DNA from: Coptis chinensis
Taxonomy: Eukaryota > Streptophyta > Magnoliopsida > Ranunculales > Ranunculaceae
Length of the DNA: 64,000 nt
Assembly: GCA_015680905.1 (NCBI GenBank)
Contig: CM027381.1
Location: 88,313,501-88,377,500 of the forward strand
Reading direction: 5' to 3'
Shown here in pieces: positions 1 to 11,350 of the stretch. The notes under the pieces were generated by a model. That model was given only the letters and a program-made list of their open reading frames with translations, made no database searches and was not told the origin of the DNA. The number at the start of each line of letters is the position of its first letter. Positions within the stretch are counted from its first letter, which is position 1. The position numbers were made by a program, and so were the translations under genes.

Positions 1-1470
1 AGCAAATAAAAGCAAAGTTCATTTGGACTATGAAAATCCCACAAGACTGCTCATGGTCATGGCGATCTATCCTCAAAAGCAGAAAATATGCTCAACTTTA
101 TATCAAATATATCATTGCTAAAGGTAATGATACCTTGCTCTGGCATGATATTTGGTGTCTTAAAGAGCCTCTTCTATGTAACAGTGAAGCAAAACATATC
201 CTTCATCTATCTGAAAATGTTATGGTCAGTGAACTCATTGAAGATGGTAAATGGAACTCTCTGGTTCATAACTTGCCTGAAGGACACATCAAAAATAGTA
301 TCCTAAAGGTAGACATCTTTTCTGAACTTGCAAAGGATCAAGTGGTGTGGACAAATACCTTTTCAGGTGATTTCTCTATCAAATCTGGCTAAAATTCTTT
401 AAGAAGGAAAAGGAATAAAAGGATCTGGTCTAATCTTGTTTGGGGAAGATTGACAATGCCCAAATACTCATTCAATGCCTGATAACGTTTCTCGGGAAGT
501 TTTCCAACACAAGATAGATTAGTGTATAAGAAAGTTTTGTAGGCTTCTTTATGTTGTTTCTGTGACAACAGCAGTGAAAAATCTAAACACTTATTCTTTA
601 ATTGCAACTATACTAAATAGGTCTGGTCAAAAGTAAAAGTTGTTATTGGATTGGGGCAGCAAGTTGAACATTCAAACAAGAAGTGGTGCAATCTCATCAA
701 TATGGTTCGAGGCAAAACACCATGGGCAGAAGTAATCAAGCTATATATTTGTGCTACTATTGGGTACTTATGGACTGAACACAATAATAGAAGATTTAAT
801 GGAGGGTCCTTAAGTCCAACAGTCATCAGTTCAATGTTGCTCAGAGATATGAAGCAATACTTAGAAGTACAAGTGGAGGAGATACAAGATTATGTCAAAC
901 TTAGAGTTTTGGCCCTAACAGGATAGGTCTAAATTTGAAGTATAAGAAGACTACAATCCAGCAGATTAGATGGCTTTTTCCACCTTCTGGTTAATTATGT
1001 CAAACTTAATTGTGATGGTTCAATAAATCTAGAGCATGTTGGCTATGGTGGAATGGCTCGAGATGAGCATGGATGTGTCGTGTTTGTTTTCATTGGAGGA
1101 GAAAATGTCCAGTCCATTTTGTTTCAAGAATTGAAAGCTATCGAGATTGGGATTAGCTTGTGTATTGCTCAGGATTACACAAAGGTGGTAGTAGCTTCAA
1201 ATTCTTTGAGAGCAATACAGATTCTAAAGGAAATAGAGCAACCTCCATGGGCATGCTGGAACCTCGTAACTTCAATTAAAATTCTCTTACTAAGGCTTCA
1301 TGAAGTGAATTTAATTTATGTTTACAGAGAGGAAAATTGAGCAGCAGATCATCTGGCAAAACTTTCATTAGGAGAACCTTTGCAACCTCTAGCATTTACA
1401 CCCCCTTTATGTAATAGATTAAGTTTTATAGTAGAGGAAGATGTAACTGAAATTTATGAGAGGTTATAAT
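1..1470 (+). mobile_element. LINE (L1-type) 3' part, decayed, truncated by window edge
   Basis: This is the C-terminal part of a plant non-LTR retrotransposon polyprotein. All recognisable pieces lie in one frame. At 30-392 the residues WSWRSILKSRK, then GNDTLLWHDIW, match the region after the reverse transcriptase palm of plant LINEs. Around 440-640 a degraded zf-RVT knuckle is visible (VWGRLTMPKYSF, then HLFFNC). From about 1010 an RNase H-like domain follows (LNCDGS, QELKAIEIG, ADHLAKLS). In-frame stops interrupt it at about 390, 480, 545, 615, 924 and 1338. The third acidic RNase H position reads VASNS where plant LINEs usually have a D, so it would be inactive even if read through. The 3' end near 1470 is followed by an A/T run at 1507-1527, possibly a tail remnant. 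The 5' half lies outside the window. Confidence 0.85.
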
Positions 1471-2384
1471 ACAGATGAGGAACTTCAAAATCCCAGCATC
1501 ATTTCTAAAAAAAATATATATATATAGAAACAAATAAATACATACAAAATATATTGGGAGAAAAATTTGGCTTTTAAAAATCCTAAGAAATTGAAATTAA
1601 ATGGAAAACAAAATACAAGAGATGAAGAAGATCATACCCCGATGCACTTGAAAGGATATGATATAAAATGTAAAAAGAGAGAGAATGAGTGGAGTGCGTG
1701 AGAGAGAGAGAGAAAAAAAAAATAGGTGGAGAAACAACATGCAAATTTGAGAGAGAAACTAAGAAGGAGAGATATGTTCAGTTGAGAGTGGAGCAAACAA
1801 GAAGAGAAGAAGAAATTCTCTATCAGTTGGAGAAAAAAACGGTAGACAATATAGAGGGCAAATCCGGTAGAGAAGTTTTTGTGGTATTGTTACCAATTCC
1901 TTCGGTAAACAATTCGGTTCTATTATTTTTTTCCGCTTAAGATTGAAAAATGGATGGCAGATATTAGTGCACATTGGCCCACTAGATGATATGCGCATTG
2001 AAGAAAAACTCAAAAAAAATAAGTAAAATTAACAAATTGGATTTTCAATCGTATTAATAATACAGAGTTTTTCTACGTGAACAAACAGTTTTGAACAAAC
2101 TCTAGAGAACAAACGGAAGTGGCAAGCATCACGTGCCCCTTCTCAAACCAACACTCCTCTTATTCCAAAACAACCCAGGAAAAAAAAAAAAAAAAACTCT
2201 CGTCTTTTTTGTTTGGTGCGTACACTCCAGTTTTCATCTCTCTCACGCTAAAACTTCAATCTCTTCACTAAAAACTCCATCTTAAAAATGACTTTGATTC
2301 TTAGATAAAGAACATTCTCTTTTCGTGATTGTCAATCTCTGTCTTAAGCTACACTACTATAGTGATTTCAATATTAAATAAGGG
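1471..2384. other. Intergenic, purine-rich tract and leader of the next gene
   Basis: No gene is seen. 1670-1860 is a GA-rich low-complexity stretch (repeated GAGAGA and GAAGA); the 83-residue open frame inside it is compositional. 2170-2200 has an A run. 2220-2384 is pyrimidine-rich and probably the 5' leader of the FRS-like pseudogene, but no convincing TATA box can be assigned. Confidence 0.4.
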
Positions 2385-5300
2385 ATGGACGTTGAAGCTT
2401 CTATTGAATCTCCAAGTATTGATCTGAATAAATACCATGAAGACTATGAGGGAATTGAGATAGAAGGTAGTGAGAAAATTGAAGAAGTTGTAAAGGAAAA
2501 CTTGAATGAACCTAAGGTGGGAATGAAGTTTGATAGTTTTGATGACATGTTGCAGTACTACCGAAAATACGGTAATGAAAAAGGTTTTCCAGTGAAGATT
2601 AGGACTTCAAGAAAAAGGGATGATGGTGATATGAGATGGGTTACTCTTGCGTGCTGTCGAGAGGGCAAATCAAGGAGTACAGGTAAGAATTTGTTCAAAA
2701 AACAACCAATCTGTAAGACGAAGTGTAATGCAAAGATTAGTGGTGTTTTATGTGTGGATAGAAAGTGGAAGCTTAACTCTGTTTATCTTAGCCACAACCA
2801 TGACGTGAGTCCAAGTAAAGCGCGGTATTTTAAGAATAACCAAAAAATACCTCCAGCGGCTAAACGAATGCTTCTATCTACAACATGCTAAATCTAGTAT
2901 AAAAGCAAATAAGTCTTATAATACTTTTGTGAATGAAGCCGGTGGGAATGAGAATGTGCCATTTTTTATGAAAGATAGTTATAATTTTTTGGATACTGAA
3001 AGACACATGAGACTTGGGAATGGAGATGCTTTAGCAGTTCAAAATTACTTCGTTATAATGCATGCTAATAATGCTAATTTCTTCTCTTTGATGGATTTTG
3101 ATGATGATGGTAGGTTGAGAAATTTATTTTGGGTAGATGCAAGGGTAGGGCGGCATATGAGGAGTTTGGTGATGCTATCACATTTGACACAACATACTTG
3201 ACGAACAAGTACGCCATGCCTTTTGCTCCCTTTGTTGGGGTGAATCATCATGGTTAGTCAATATTGCTTGGATGTGGGTTGATATCAAATGAGGATACAC
3301 AAACATTTGCTTGGCTTTTTTCCACTTAGCTTACATGCATGAAAAACCGAGCTCCTAGTGCTATTATAACTGATCAACATGGGGCCATGAAAAATGTTAT
3401 TGAAATTGTCTTTCCAAATGCAAGACATAGGTGGTGCTTGTGGCACATTATGAAAAAAAATACCTGAGAAGTTGAAGGGGTATACCGAATATGAGTCAAT
3501 GAAGAGTTCTATAAAATATGTTGTCTATGATTCTTTAACTATGACTGATTTTGAAGCAAGTTGGAAAGGATTAATTAAGGAGTTTAACCTTGAAGAAAAT
3601 GAATGGTTGAATAGCCTATACAAGGAGCGACATCATTGGGTTCCTACTTTTGTGAAAGATACATTTTGGGCAGGGATGTCAACCACTCAAAGAAGTGAGA
3701 GCATGAATGCTTTCTTTGATGGATATGTTAATTCAAAGACCACTTTGAAGCAGTTTGTTGAGTAGTATGAGAATGCTTTGCGAATGAAAGCAGAGAAGGA
3801 GAAGAAAGCAAATTCGGATACCTTTAGAGCTTTAATTCCTTGTATAACTAAGTACAAAATTGAGCAACAATTCCATGAATGTTACACCAATGGGAAATTT
3901 TTGGAGGTTCAAAATGAGCTGAAAGGTTTTCTTTATTGTGATTTGTCACGCACCGGAGGTAATAGCAACATTGAGAAGTATGAAGTTCAAGAAGTTTTGG
4001 TTGGACTAAAACATCAAGACGTCACTTTTATGGTATTGTTTAACCCTGTTGATTGTGATGTTAGGTGTATTTGTCGCTTATTTGAGTTCCGAGGGATATT
4101 ATGAAGACATTGCCTTACAGTTTTGATTCACAAAAAGTTTGAAAATGTACCTGAAAAGTATATTTTTCGGCGATGGAGAAAAGATGTGAAGAGGTGTCAC
4201 ACGAAGATTAAAATCCTTTATTCCAATTGGGCTATGAATCCTGAGAATGAGCACCGTGATAAGTTATGTAATGCATTTTATGAGGGGGTAGAATTGGTCG
4301 TAGAAAGTGAAGAGAAGACTAAAATGGCAATGGGTTGGATTGAACGTTTCATTAATGAGTTTAAGAATGGTGCATGCATCAATGAAACTACTCAACGAAC
4401 TCCATCAACTGTTGATCAACCAAGTGGAAGTGGTACCATTATTGACCTGCTGGTTGCTTGATGAAAAGGTCGACCAACTATTAAGAGGAAACAAGGAAAG
4501 GCAGAGATATTTATTCAAAAGGCCAAACAAAAAAAGAAAAAAGTAAGTTTGTACTATTTGTCTTCTTTAGTAGAACTACTTAATTATTTTCTGATAATGA
4601 CATTCATTTCATTACACATATATAGGAGAAAGAAGTTGCATCTAACATCCCACATGATACCTAAGGAAAGACGAAGAAACTTGTTCAAAAAAACAAACGG
4701 AAAAAGGAAATTGTGAGTTTGTCATATTATTTATTTTCTTAATTATATTACTATTACTTTTCTGGTTCTTTTATTCCTTTCATTAATTGTATAGGAAAAA
4801 GAAGGGGCACAAGAACAAAAGGAGAAATTTGTTCCAAAGAACAAACGAAAAAAGAAAAAGGCAAGTTTTTAATTTCTATTTTTTTGTACTACAAATTCGT
4901 TTTCAATAATGTTATTTTTTATTTAACACATAGGAATTAGAAGGTGCATCTGACATCCCATATGAGACACTAGGTATATGTACCAACTTCAATGCTTCCA
5001 AGGTACGGTGATTTTACACAATTTGGTTTCCCGTATTTTTTTTTGCCTAATTTTTTTTTTTAAATTGTAGGAGAAACAATGTGCATCTCACATTCCGCAT
5101 GGTTCACAAGACATATCTAGTAAATTAAATGTTATTGATGGATTATCCTTCCAATTCGATGCTTCCCAAGCGATATCTAGCCAGTTAAATATTCCAAAAT
5201 ATAATCTTCCCATGGCAGATGTCAATCAGAAATATGCTCAGGGATATATAGCCAATGGATATCATGTTCCTTGTTTTCAAGACTCTCATTCTGATCAACT

Positions 5301-5501
5301 TCATAGAACAAACAACTATCCTCCAATGCAAGTATAGCTTTAATTTTACTTTTGGTATACTTCAGCTAACTGATGAACTTATTATCTTTACAAAATAGTT
5401 TTTTTTTTTTTACATTGTTGTAGGGTTATGATGATGACACATTTTGGAAGACATTCTTAGATGAGATGGACAATGGGAAGGCTGGAGGACCAAACAATTA
5501 A
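2385..5501 (+). pseudogene. FAR1-RELATED SEQUENCE (FRS)-like gene, broken
   Basis: FRS proteins are transcription factors derived from MULE transposases. The first frame (2385-2891) gives an acidic N-terminus and a FAR1 DNA-binding domain: VGMKFDSFDDMLQYYRKYG, then KTKCNAKISG and LSHNHDVSPSK. A MULE transposase core follows; all three acidic residues remain visible (FDTTYLTN near 3190, ITDQHG near 3370, TTQRSESMN near 3690). A SWIM zinc finger lies near 4070-4110. Damage: frameshifts near 2880, 3150 and 3455; stops at 3255, about 3326, 3763 and 4102, the last replacing a SWIM cysteine in GIL-C-RHCL. The tail is spliced: exon 1 ends near 4542, then exons 4626-4712, 4795-4860, 4934-5002, 5071-5331 and 5424-5501, mostly GT-AG with one GC donor at 4861. 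Spliced tail and leader suggest a host FRS5-like gene rather than a transposon copy; no terminal inverted repeats were found. Confidence 0.8.
4626..5110 (+). repeat. Four related small exons in the FRS-like tail
   Basis: Exons starting at 4626, 4795, 4934 and 5071 open with the same short peptide: EKEVASNIPHD, EKEGAQEQ, ELEGASDIPYE and EKQCASHIPHG. Exons 2 and 3 also share a basic end (KNKRKKE, KNKRKKK), like the end of exon 1 (AKQKKKK). The intervening introns are 70-85 bp and T-rich. This looks like tandem duplication of an exon-intron unit. Exon 2 contains a stop (about 4662), in line with the gene being dead. Confidence 0.6.
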
Positions 5502-5729
5502 GAGAAATAAGCAAGTGAGGATAAGAAACGACGGCCAGTAGAATAGTTTGGCGGTTGTAGAGTAGTTGTTGGATTTAGTTGGAAATTCAGCAGAGTTTTT
5601 GTAGCTTAAATTTGAACAATCTCTGTTAGAACAAAAATTCTAGTTAATGGCTTGCAAGAAATGATGGATTTTTAACCTTTAACTGGTATGTGTCTGTAGT
5701 AATATGTTTGAGGGTATAAGGACGGTTCA

Positions 5730-6206
5730 GTGTTCATTTTCGGACAAAAAAAAAAAACCAAAATCCCTAATTTTCCGACCATTTCCAATCTTTCAAAAAT
5801 GAGAAAGCTTAATTTGACTGTTCGTATGTCACTCGATAAAATGCACAAATTGTTCAAGACATTTACTACTGAAGAGAGGGAAGATTTTGAGAAGTCTTGC
5901 TTCGGGATGTTTTTAAGCATTAACGAGAGAATGCATACTACTACTACGCTAGTGTATGCTGTTTTGGGACACCAAGTAGGTAAACTTTGCTACCGAATCG
6001 GTAAGAAGGATTTGGTGTTTAAAAAAAGTGATGTTGCTCTTATAATGGGTCTTAGTGTGAAGCCAGTTTCTAATTCATTCTACACGACAGACATCAAGAT
6101 CCCATCCCAATTTCGTGCAAGGTTTTTTAAAGGAATCACGGTTTCTGAAACAGAAATATTGGAAGCTAGAAGCTTGGCAAAATCCAGTGTTGGTGAAGAA
6201 AGTTAG
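5730..6206 (+). pseudogene. Inverted, truncated duplicate of the mobile-domain-like gene
   Basis: This frame encodes the same protein as the minus-strand frame at 7870-8367 and lies in the left arm of the inverted repeat. Differences are scattered substitutions, for example MSLDKM against MSFDKM and ALIMGL against ALIMDL. It stops immediately after SVGEES, exactly where homology between the arms ends, so it is a 5' fragment only. The two copies face each other. Confidence 0.7.
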
Positions 6207-6386
6207 AACTTCAACTTCTGAACTTTCCATACCACCTTTCAACCCACCATGAGCAATCTCTTGAATTATTGTTTCCATGCCAGTCCTTATTTCACTCTGG
6301 AGTATATCCCCAACAACCCTAACTTCTTTACTGACCTGTTTTAGATTAATCAGAGCACATAACAAAGAATATAAGTAAGATCCCAC
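6207..6386 (-). pseudogene. Possible downstream exon of the minus-strand mobile-domain-like gene
   Basis: On the minus strand this stretch reads VSKEVRVVGDILQSEIRTGM and then IIQEIAHGGLKGGMES, amphipathic and protein-like, with no counterpart in either arm. It ends where the left arm begins. The simplest reading is that the minus-strand gene once ran from 8367 leftward through an intron holding the tandem repeats into this piece, and that an inverted copy of its 5' end was then joined on. Splice sites were not established. Confidence 0.35.
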
Positions 6387-7300
6387 TTCAATATTTGTAA
6401 ACCGCTACAGATACATTGAGGTGGCTCACATATCATGTTTCGCAATAGCTCACTCATGGTACATTAACATATTATTGCCTTATATATGAAACAATGCTGC
6501 AACATGCAGTTCCATAATAACACATTATCAGTGCTTCATATAACAACATGGGTCCTAACAACATTTGCAATTTCAATTCAAGGCTATACAATAGGATACC
6601 CATATCATATTACAATTTTCTATAACATTTTAAATAAGATTATATGAGTACTTCAAATGTCAAAAACTAGTTACCCATACCATGGGTACCCCTATTATCA
6701 TTCTGGGATCAACATGCAAGATCCCACTTCACTATTTGTAAACCACTACAGATACATTGTAGTGGCTGACATATCATGTTTCCCAATAGCTCACTCATAT
6801 ATGAAACAATGCTGCAACATGCAGTTCCAGAACAACACATTCTCAGTGCTTCATATAAGAACATGGGTCCTAACAACATTTGCAATTCCAATTCAAGACT
6901 ATATAATAGGGTACCCATATCATATTTACAACTTTCTATAACTTTTAAATAAGATTATATGAGTACTTCAAATGTCAAAAGGGTAGCCATGTCAAACTGG
7001 TTACCCATATATTATCATGGGTACCCTATTATCATCCTGGGTTTAACATGCAAGATCCCACTTCACTATTTATACATTGTAGTTGCTGACATATATGGTT
7101 TTACAATAGCTCACTCATGGTACCATAACATATTACTGCCTCATATATGAAAAATGCTGCAACATGCAGTTCAATAACAACACATTATCAGTGCTTCACT
7201 AACAACATGGGTCCTAACAACATTTGCAATTCCATTATCATATTACAACTTCTATAACATTATAAGATTATGTGAGTACTTCAAATGTCAAAAGAAAACA
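6377..7300. repeat. Three tandem ~335-bp units in the loop
   Basis: Units start at about 6377, 6719 and 7051 with AAGATCCCACTTCA and share GCTGCAACATGCAGTT, CATGGGTCCTAACAAC and GAGTACTTCAAATGTCAAAA in the same order. Unit lengths are about 342, 332 and 250 bp; the third is shortened. Short open frames here (6657-6941, 6959-7150) follow the repeat and are not genes. Confidence 0.85.
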
Positions 7301-7431
7301 AGTTAATTACAAGGCCTTTAATTACTTTTGCCTGTCTTTGAAAAAGTTCTTCATTATTGTATGTCCCTGAAACTGCTGCACCACTTTGCATGGGCTGTTG
7401 CCCCAAAGCATCCTTTTTAACACTTCTTCAT

Positions 7432-8367
7432 TCAGTTCTCCTTCAAAGATCTAGACTTTCCAACACCACTTTGCCTTCCCCTTAAGAGGTCAAAGCTTTT
7501 TTCTCGATAAGTATGTAGATGTATGTTTTTCTCGGAAGGCAAGTCTACCCAATCTAGTATTCTGGGGAACCTACCATCAACTTGTCTCCGAGCCCCAAGA
7601 GATGGGATGTGAAGATATACCCAAATTACAAAACAAATTAAACAACCATAAACTGCGACAGAATCCTTTCTAACACTCACCAGATTAGACATGTCTTCCA
7701 AAGACTCTTCCAACATTTCAAACAGAGGTGTGCCCCAAGGAAAGCTGTCAAATGCATTTAAATTTTTGGCCAGATCAATATACCTCCCATCAACTGTCCT
7801 AGCAGATCCTGGAAGCACAACTTGCAACAGTATATACAACCTATTCAGCTTAAACACATCATTCTGACTTTCTTCACCAACACTGGATTTTGCTAAGCTT
7901 CTAGCTTTCAATATTTCTATTTCAGAAACCGTGGTTCCTTTAAAAAACCTTGCACGAAATTGGGATGGGATCTTGATGTCTGCCGTGCAGAATGAATTAG
8001 AAACCGGCTTCACACTAAGATCCATTATAAGAGCAACATCACTTTTTTTAAACACCAAATCCTTCTTACCGATTCGGTAGCAAAGTTTACCTACTTGGTG
8101 TCCCAAAACAGCATACACTAGCGTAGTAGTGGTGTGCATTCTCTCGTTAATGCTTAAAAAGTTCCCGAAGCAAAACTTCTCAAAATCTTCCCTCTCTTCA
8201 GTAATAAATGTCTTGAACAATTTATGCATTTTATCGAATGACATACGAACAGTCAAATTAAGCTTTCTCATTTTTGAAAGATTGGAAATGGTCGGAAAAT
8301 TAGGGATTTTGGGCGGTTTTTTTTTGTCCGAAAATGAACACTGAACCGTCCTTATACCCTCAAACAT
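7432..8367 (-). CDS. Plant mobile-domain/DUF1985-like protein, 5' exon (311 codons)
   Basis: This is the longest uninterrupted reading frame in the window outside the retroelements. The real start may be the inner Met at 8271 (MRKLNLTVRM); the upstream part reads through an A-rich tract. The segment VYAVLGHQVGKL, then LVFKKSDVALIM, has the layout of the N-terminal domain of plant MULE-borne Ulp1-like or aminotransferase-like mobile proteins (a strand, then a [ED]V..I[LM].L motif). This is a family-level guess. After the stop at 7432 the plus-one frame stays open to about 7312 with protein-like sequence (LNEEVLKRMLWGN, QFQGHTIMKNFF), so either a frameshift near 7440 or splicing is needed. Its first 165 codons are the right arm of the inverted repeat. 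Function unknown; probably a mobile-element relic. Confidence 0.45.
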   Translation of the reverse strand: MFEGIRTVQCSFSDKKKPPKIPNFPTISNLSKMRKLNLTVRMSFDKMHKLFKTFITEEREDFEKFCFGNFLSINERMHTTTTLVYAVLGHQVGKLCYRIGKKDLVFKKSDVALIMDLSVKPVSNSFCTADIKIPSQFRARFFKGTTVSEIEILKARSLAKSSVGEESQNDVFKLNRLYILLQVVLPGSARTVDGRYIDLAKNLNAFDSFPWGTPLFEMLEESLEDMSNLVSVRKDSVAVYGCLICFVIWVYLHIPSLGARRQVDGRFPRILDWVDLPSEKNIHLHTYREKSFDLLRGRQSGVGKSRSLKEN

Positions 8368-8417
8368 ATTACTACCGACACGTGCCAGTTAAAGGTTAAA
8401 AATCCATCATTTCTTCA

Positions 8418-9229
8418 ACAGTTCAGCGAATAATTAATGCTATTGTATCGTTCCTAACACGTGGCAAAGATTTTTCTCGCCCAAACTAGATTCTTCATCT
8501 CACTAGTTTATCTTAGTACAGACACATTCTAATGTACTAACTATTAGCAACTTCTGAGTCTGGTCATTTTACAAAGGGTGGGACATCCTAACATTTTGGC
8601 TATTTGTATAAGAAGACTTTTTAAATATTGAACTACGGACAAGCTTGTAACAGAGTTGGGTGGGAACAATGGTGAAATATAGAATTGAGATGCTAGTATG
8701 TGTTATTAAATGCTACACTTTTGCTTTACTTGATATTGAATAAAGAGTTGAATAAACTTATCAAAGTTAACTTTTGTTTAACTTGTTATTGGATAATACT
8801 ATTTTATACATAAGTTATAGGTGTATATTAAAGTCAACCGGATAGTCTTAATTGTGTTCTTGTTTATGGCTTCAGTTACTGATATATCATACATAAAACG
8901 CTGCCAATTACCTCCATTTCGAATAACACGTCTAGCCCAGTTTTGTGAATACTAAATGCATTTTTTTCTTTTTTCTTCTTATTGAGTTTCCATACAGATT
9001 TCTACCCAGATTTCTTTCTATTAGGGTCTCATTATCTCCTTATAAACAACAACAATGATATAAGGGTACCCTGATATAATCACAAACAAAACATATGAAC
9101 ATCAACAATTTCTGTGGGCTGACACTCAAGCACAATAAACTGGCTGTTTCACAAACCACAAAATACCATTACATCGATTCAAGCAGAAACCTATACAGTG
9201 AAACATACTTCCAAAACTCCATAAGGTGA
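8418..9229. other. Intergenic, nothing recognised
   Basis: AT-rich sequence without an open frame over 60 codons that looks coding, and without terminal repeats that I could pair. Confidence 0.4.
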
Positions 9230-10530
9230 TCTGTGAAGTGGAAGTGGGATTTCAAAAGAAACCCAAGTCGCTTATGGTGACATCCACAGAGTCTTCATTT
9301 CTAAAACTCGGCCCGAAAACGGTGGATGAAAAAAGCAATCCAAGCTCACCAATGATGATCGCTTAGTTGTCTTCTTCTGCTTTTGTATCACGCTTTGAAT
9401 CATATTCAAGTAGTCAATTTTTTTATTGATCTAGAAAGGGACTTGTTCATCAAGTACATCATACAAAAACTCAATTTCATGCGTTTGGAAAAACCTTCCA
9501 CAAGACACATGAATCATTCTAAGAAAATATACACATCAAACACTCTCAATTTCACCTCACCTGTTACATACTTTTTCACTCCATGCAAAAAGAACAAGAG
9601 AAGAACAAAATCAATATGGAAATAGTAAACACAACTATGGAAACCTTAAAAAAAACTCTATACACTACTACGTAAAAACAAACCCCAGTTGCTGATGGTA
9701 CATGTAAGTGTCACTTTTGGTGGCATCCACAGAGTCTTCATTGCTAAAACCTGGCGGAACCGCGATTGAAAAGGCAATCCAAGCTCACCACAATGACTGC
9801 TCAGTTGTCTTCTTCTGCTTTTGTATCACGCCTTGAATCATATTCAAGTAGTCAATTTTTTCATCGATCTAGAAAGGGACTTGTTCATCAAGTACATCAT
9901 ACAAAAACTCAATTTCATGCGCTTGGAAAAACCTTCTACAAGACACATGAATCCTTCTAAGAAAATATACACATCAAACACTCTCAATTTCACCTTACCT
10001 GTTACATACTTCTTCACTCCATGCAAAAAGAACAAGAGAAGAACAAAATCAATATGGAAATAGTAAACACAACTATAGAAACCTTAAAAAAACTCTATAC
10101 ACTACTACGTAAAAACAAACCCCAGTTGCTGACGGTACATGTAAGTGTCGCTTATGGTGGCATCCAAAGAGTCTTCATTGCTAAAACCTGACAGAACCAC
10201 GACTGAAAAGGCAATCCAAGCTCACCACAATGACTGCTCAGCTATCTTTTTCTACTTTTGAATCATATTCAAGTAGTCAATTTTTTCATCGATCTAGAAA
10301 GGGACTTGTTCATCAAGTACATCATACAAAAACTCAATTTCATGTGCTTGGAAAAACCTTCCACAAGACACATAAATCATTCTAAGAAAATATACACATC
10401 AAACACTCTCAATTTCACCTCACCTGTTACATACTTCTTCACTCCATGCAACAAGAACAAAATCAACATGAAAATAGTAAACACAACTATAGAAACCTTA
10501 AAAAACTCTATACACTACTACGTAAAAACA
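9230..10530. repeat. Triplicated ~430-bp tandem repeat
   Basis: Three head-to-tail copies begin near 9230, 9675 and 10115. Each has CAGAGTCTTCATT, GGCAATCCAAGCTCACCA, GAATCATATTCAAGTAGTCA and ACACTCTCAATTTCACC in order. Copies two and three are closest to each other. A frame of about 80 codons recurs in each copy (from 9383, 9821 and 10258), beginning with the same NHIQVVNFFIDLERDLF peptide, but it is A/T driven and matches no family I know. Confidence 0.85.
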
Positions 10531-11350
10531 AACCCAAGACGACCTAGAAAGAAACCAACATTGAAGACAACAAACAAAAGTTCAAAACATATCAATAAAG
10601 AATGAGAACCGTAGAGGGAGAGGATAATAAAAAAGATGACCTTAGAAAAATCCATTATCAAGATTTGTGTTCTTGTCCTCCATGAAAAACCTTACCAAAA
10701 TCACGAAGGAGAGGATAACCAAGAAGATGAAGTAAAAAAACTGGAAGCTTTGGAGATTTATAAACACTTTTATAGTTTGGCACAAAAATCGAGGTGAACG
10801 TTGTTGCATGTCCGTACAACAAAAACAACATAAAAGTTGCTGATAGTAGATCCATAAGTTGCTGGTTCGTGATCCCACAATAGCTAAAGTCCGTTTTCAT
10901 TTTTGCTGGGTTGAAATCCAACGGTCATTAATTGCTGGTATGTATCGCTAAGAGAATCTAACTGATAGATATGATTGTGCATGTCAACATCAGAAGTACA
11001 AGATGAGAGAGAGTGTGTTGCAGAAGAGAGAGAGTGTGGCAGGAGGAGAGAGAGTGTGGTACAGAAGGGCTAAAGGGTAAAAAACCCGTTGAATTGGTCA
11101 AAATTGAAAAGCAGGGCTGGTTGGAGAATAATGTGCATTTATTATGGCCGATTCAGGCAATTACCCTTCTACATTTGGAGTTGCGTCGAAGACTACAAAT
11201 CTCAAGGTTATTTCTTTTATTTTTTTTATCACTAATTCACCATGGCACTTCGTATACAAGCGTCTCACTCTCACTTAATGTAACTCTAAAAACAAATTGT
11301 GCTCTGCTGGAGCCGATATACATACATCATAGCACATCATAGTTCAAGTT
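10531..11350. other. Intergenic, 3' flank of the sulfate transporter
   Basis: This stretch holds a minus-strand open frame at 10658-10921 (87 codons) with no recognisable domain, and a GAGAGTGTG-rich tract at 11004-11060. The part next to 11351 is probably the 3' UTR of SULTR3;1; a clear poly(A) signal was not pinned down. Confidence 0.35.

Larger units (their letters stand above)
5658..8417. repeat. Large inverted repeat, ~548-bp arms
   Basis: The plus-strand sequence 5658-6205 returns as its reverse complement at about 7870-8417, with few mismatches and small indels (by eye about 95 percent alike; translated arms differ at about 10 of 135 residues). The arms begin at the same phrase (AGAAATGATGGATTTTTAAC) and end at the same codons (SSVGEES). 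The 1.66-kb loop holds more minus-strand coding sequence and a triplicated ~335-bp repeat. No target duplication was found, so it reads as a segmental inverted duplication of a 5' gene portion rather than a transposon with TIRs. A transcript through both arms would fold into a long hairpin. Confidence 0.8.

Noticed and set aside
1689-1940. 83-codon plus-strand frame
   Set aside because: Follows a GA-rich low-complexity tract (RER/EKK runs); compositional.
10658-10921. 87-codon minus-strand frame (MDFNPAKMKT...)
   Set aside because: No recognisable domain, no neighbours in the same frame and an overlapping rival frame of similar length; not supported as a gene.
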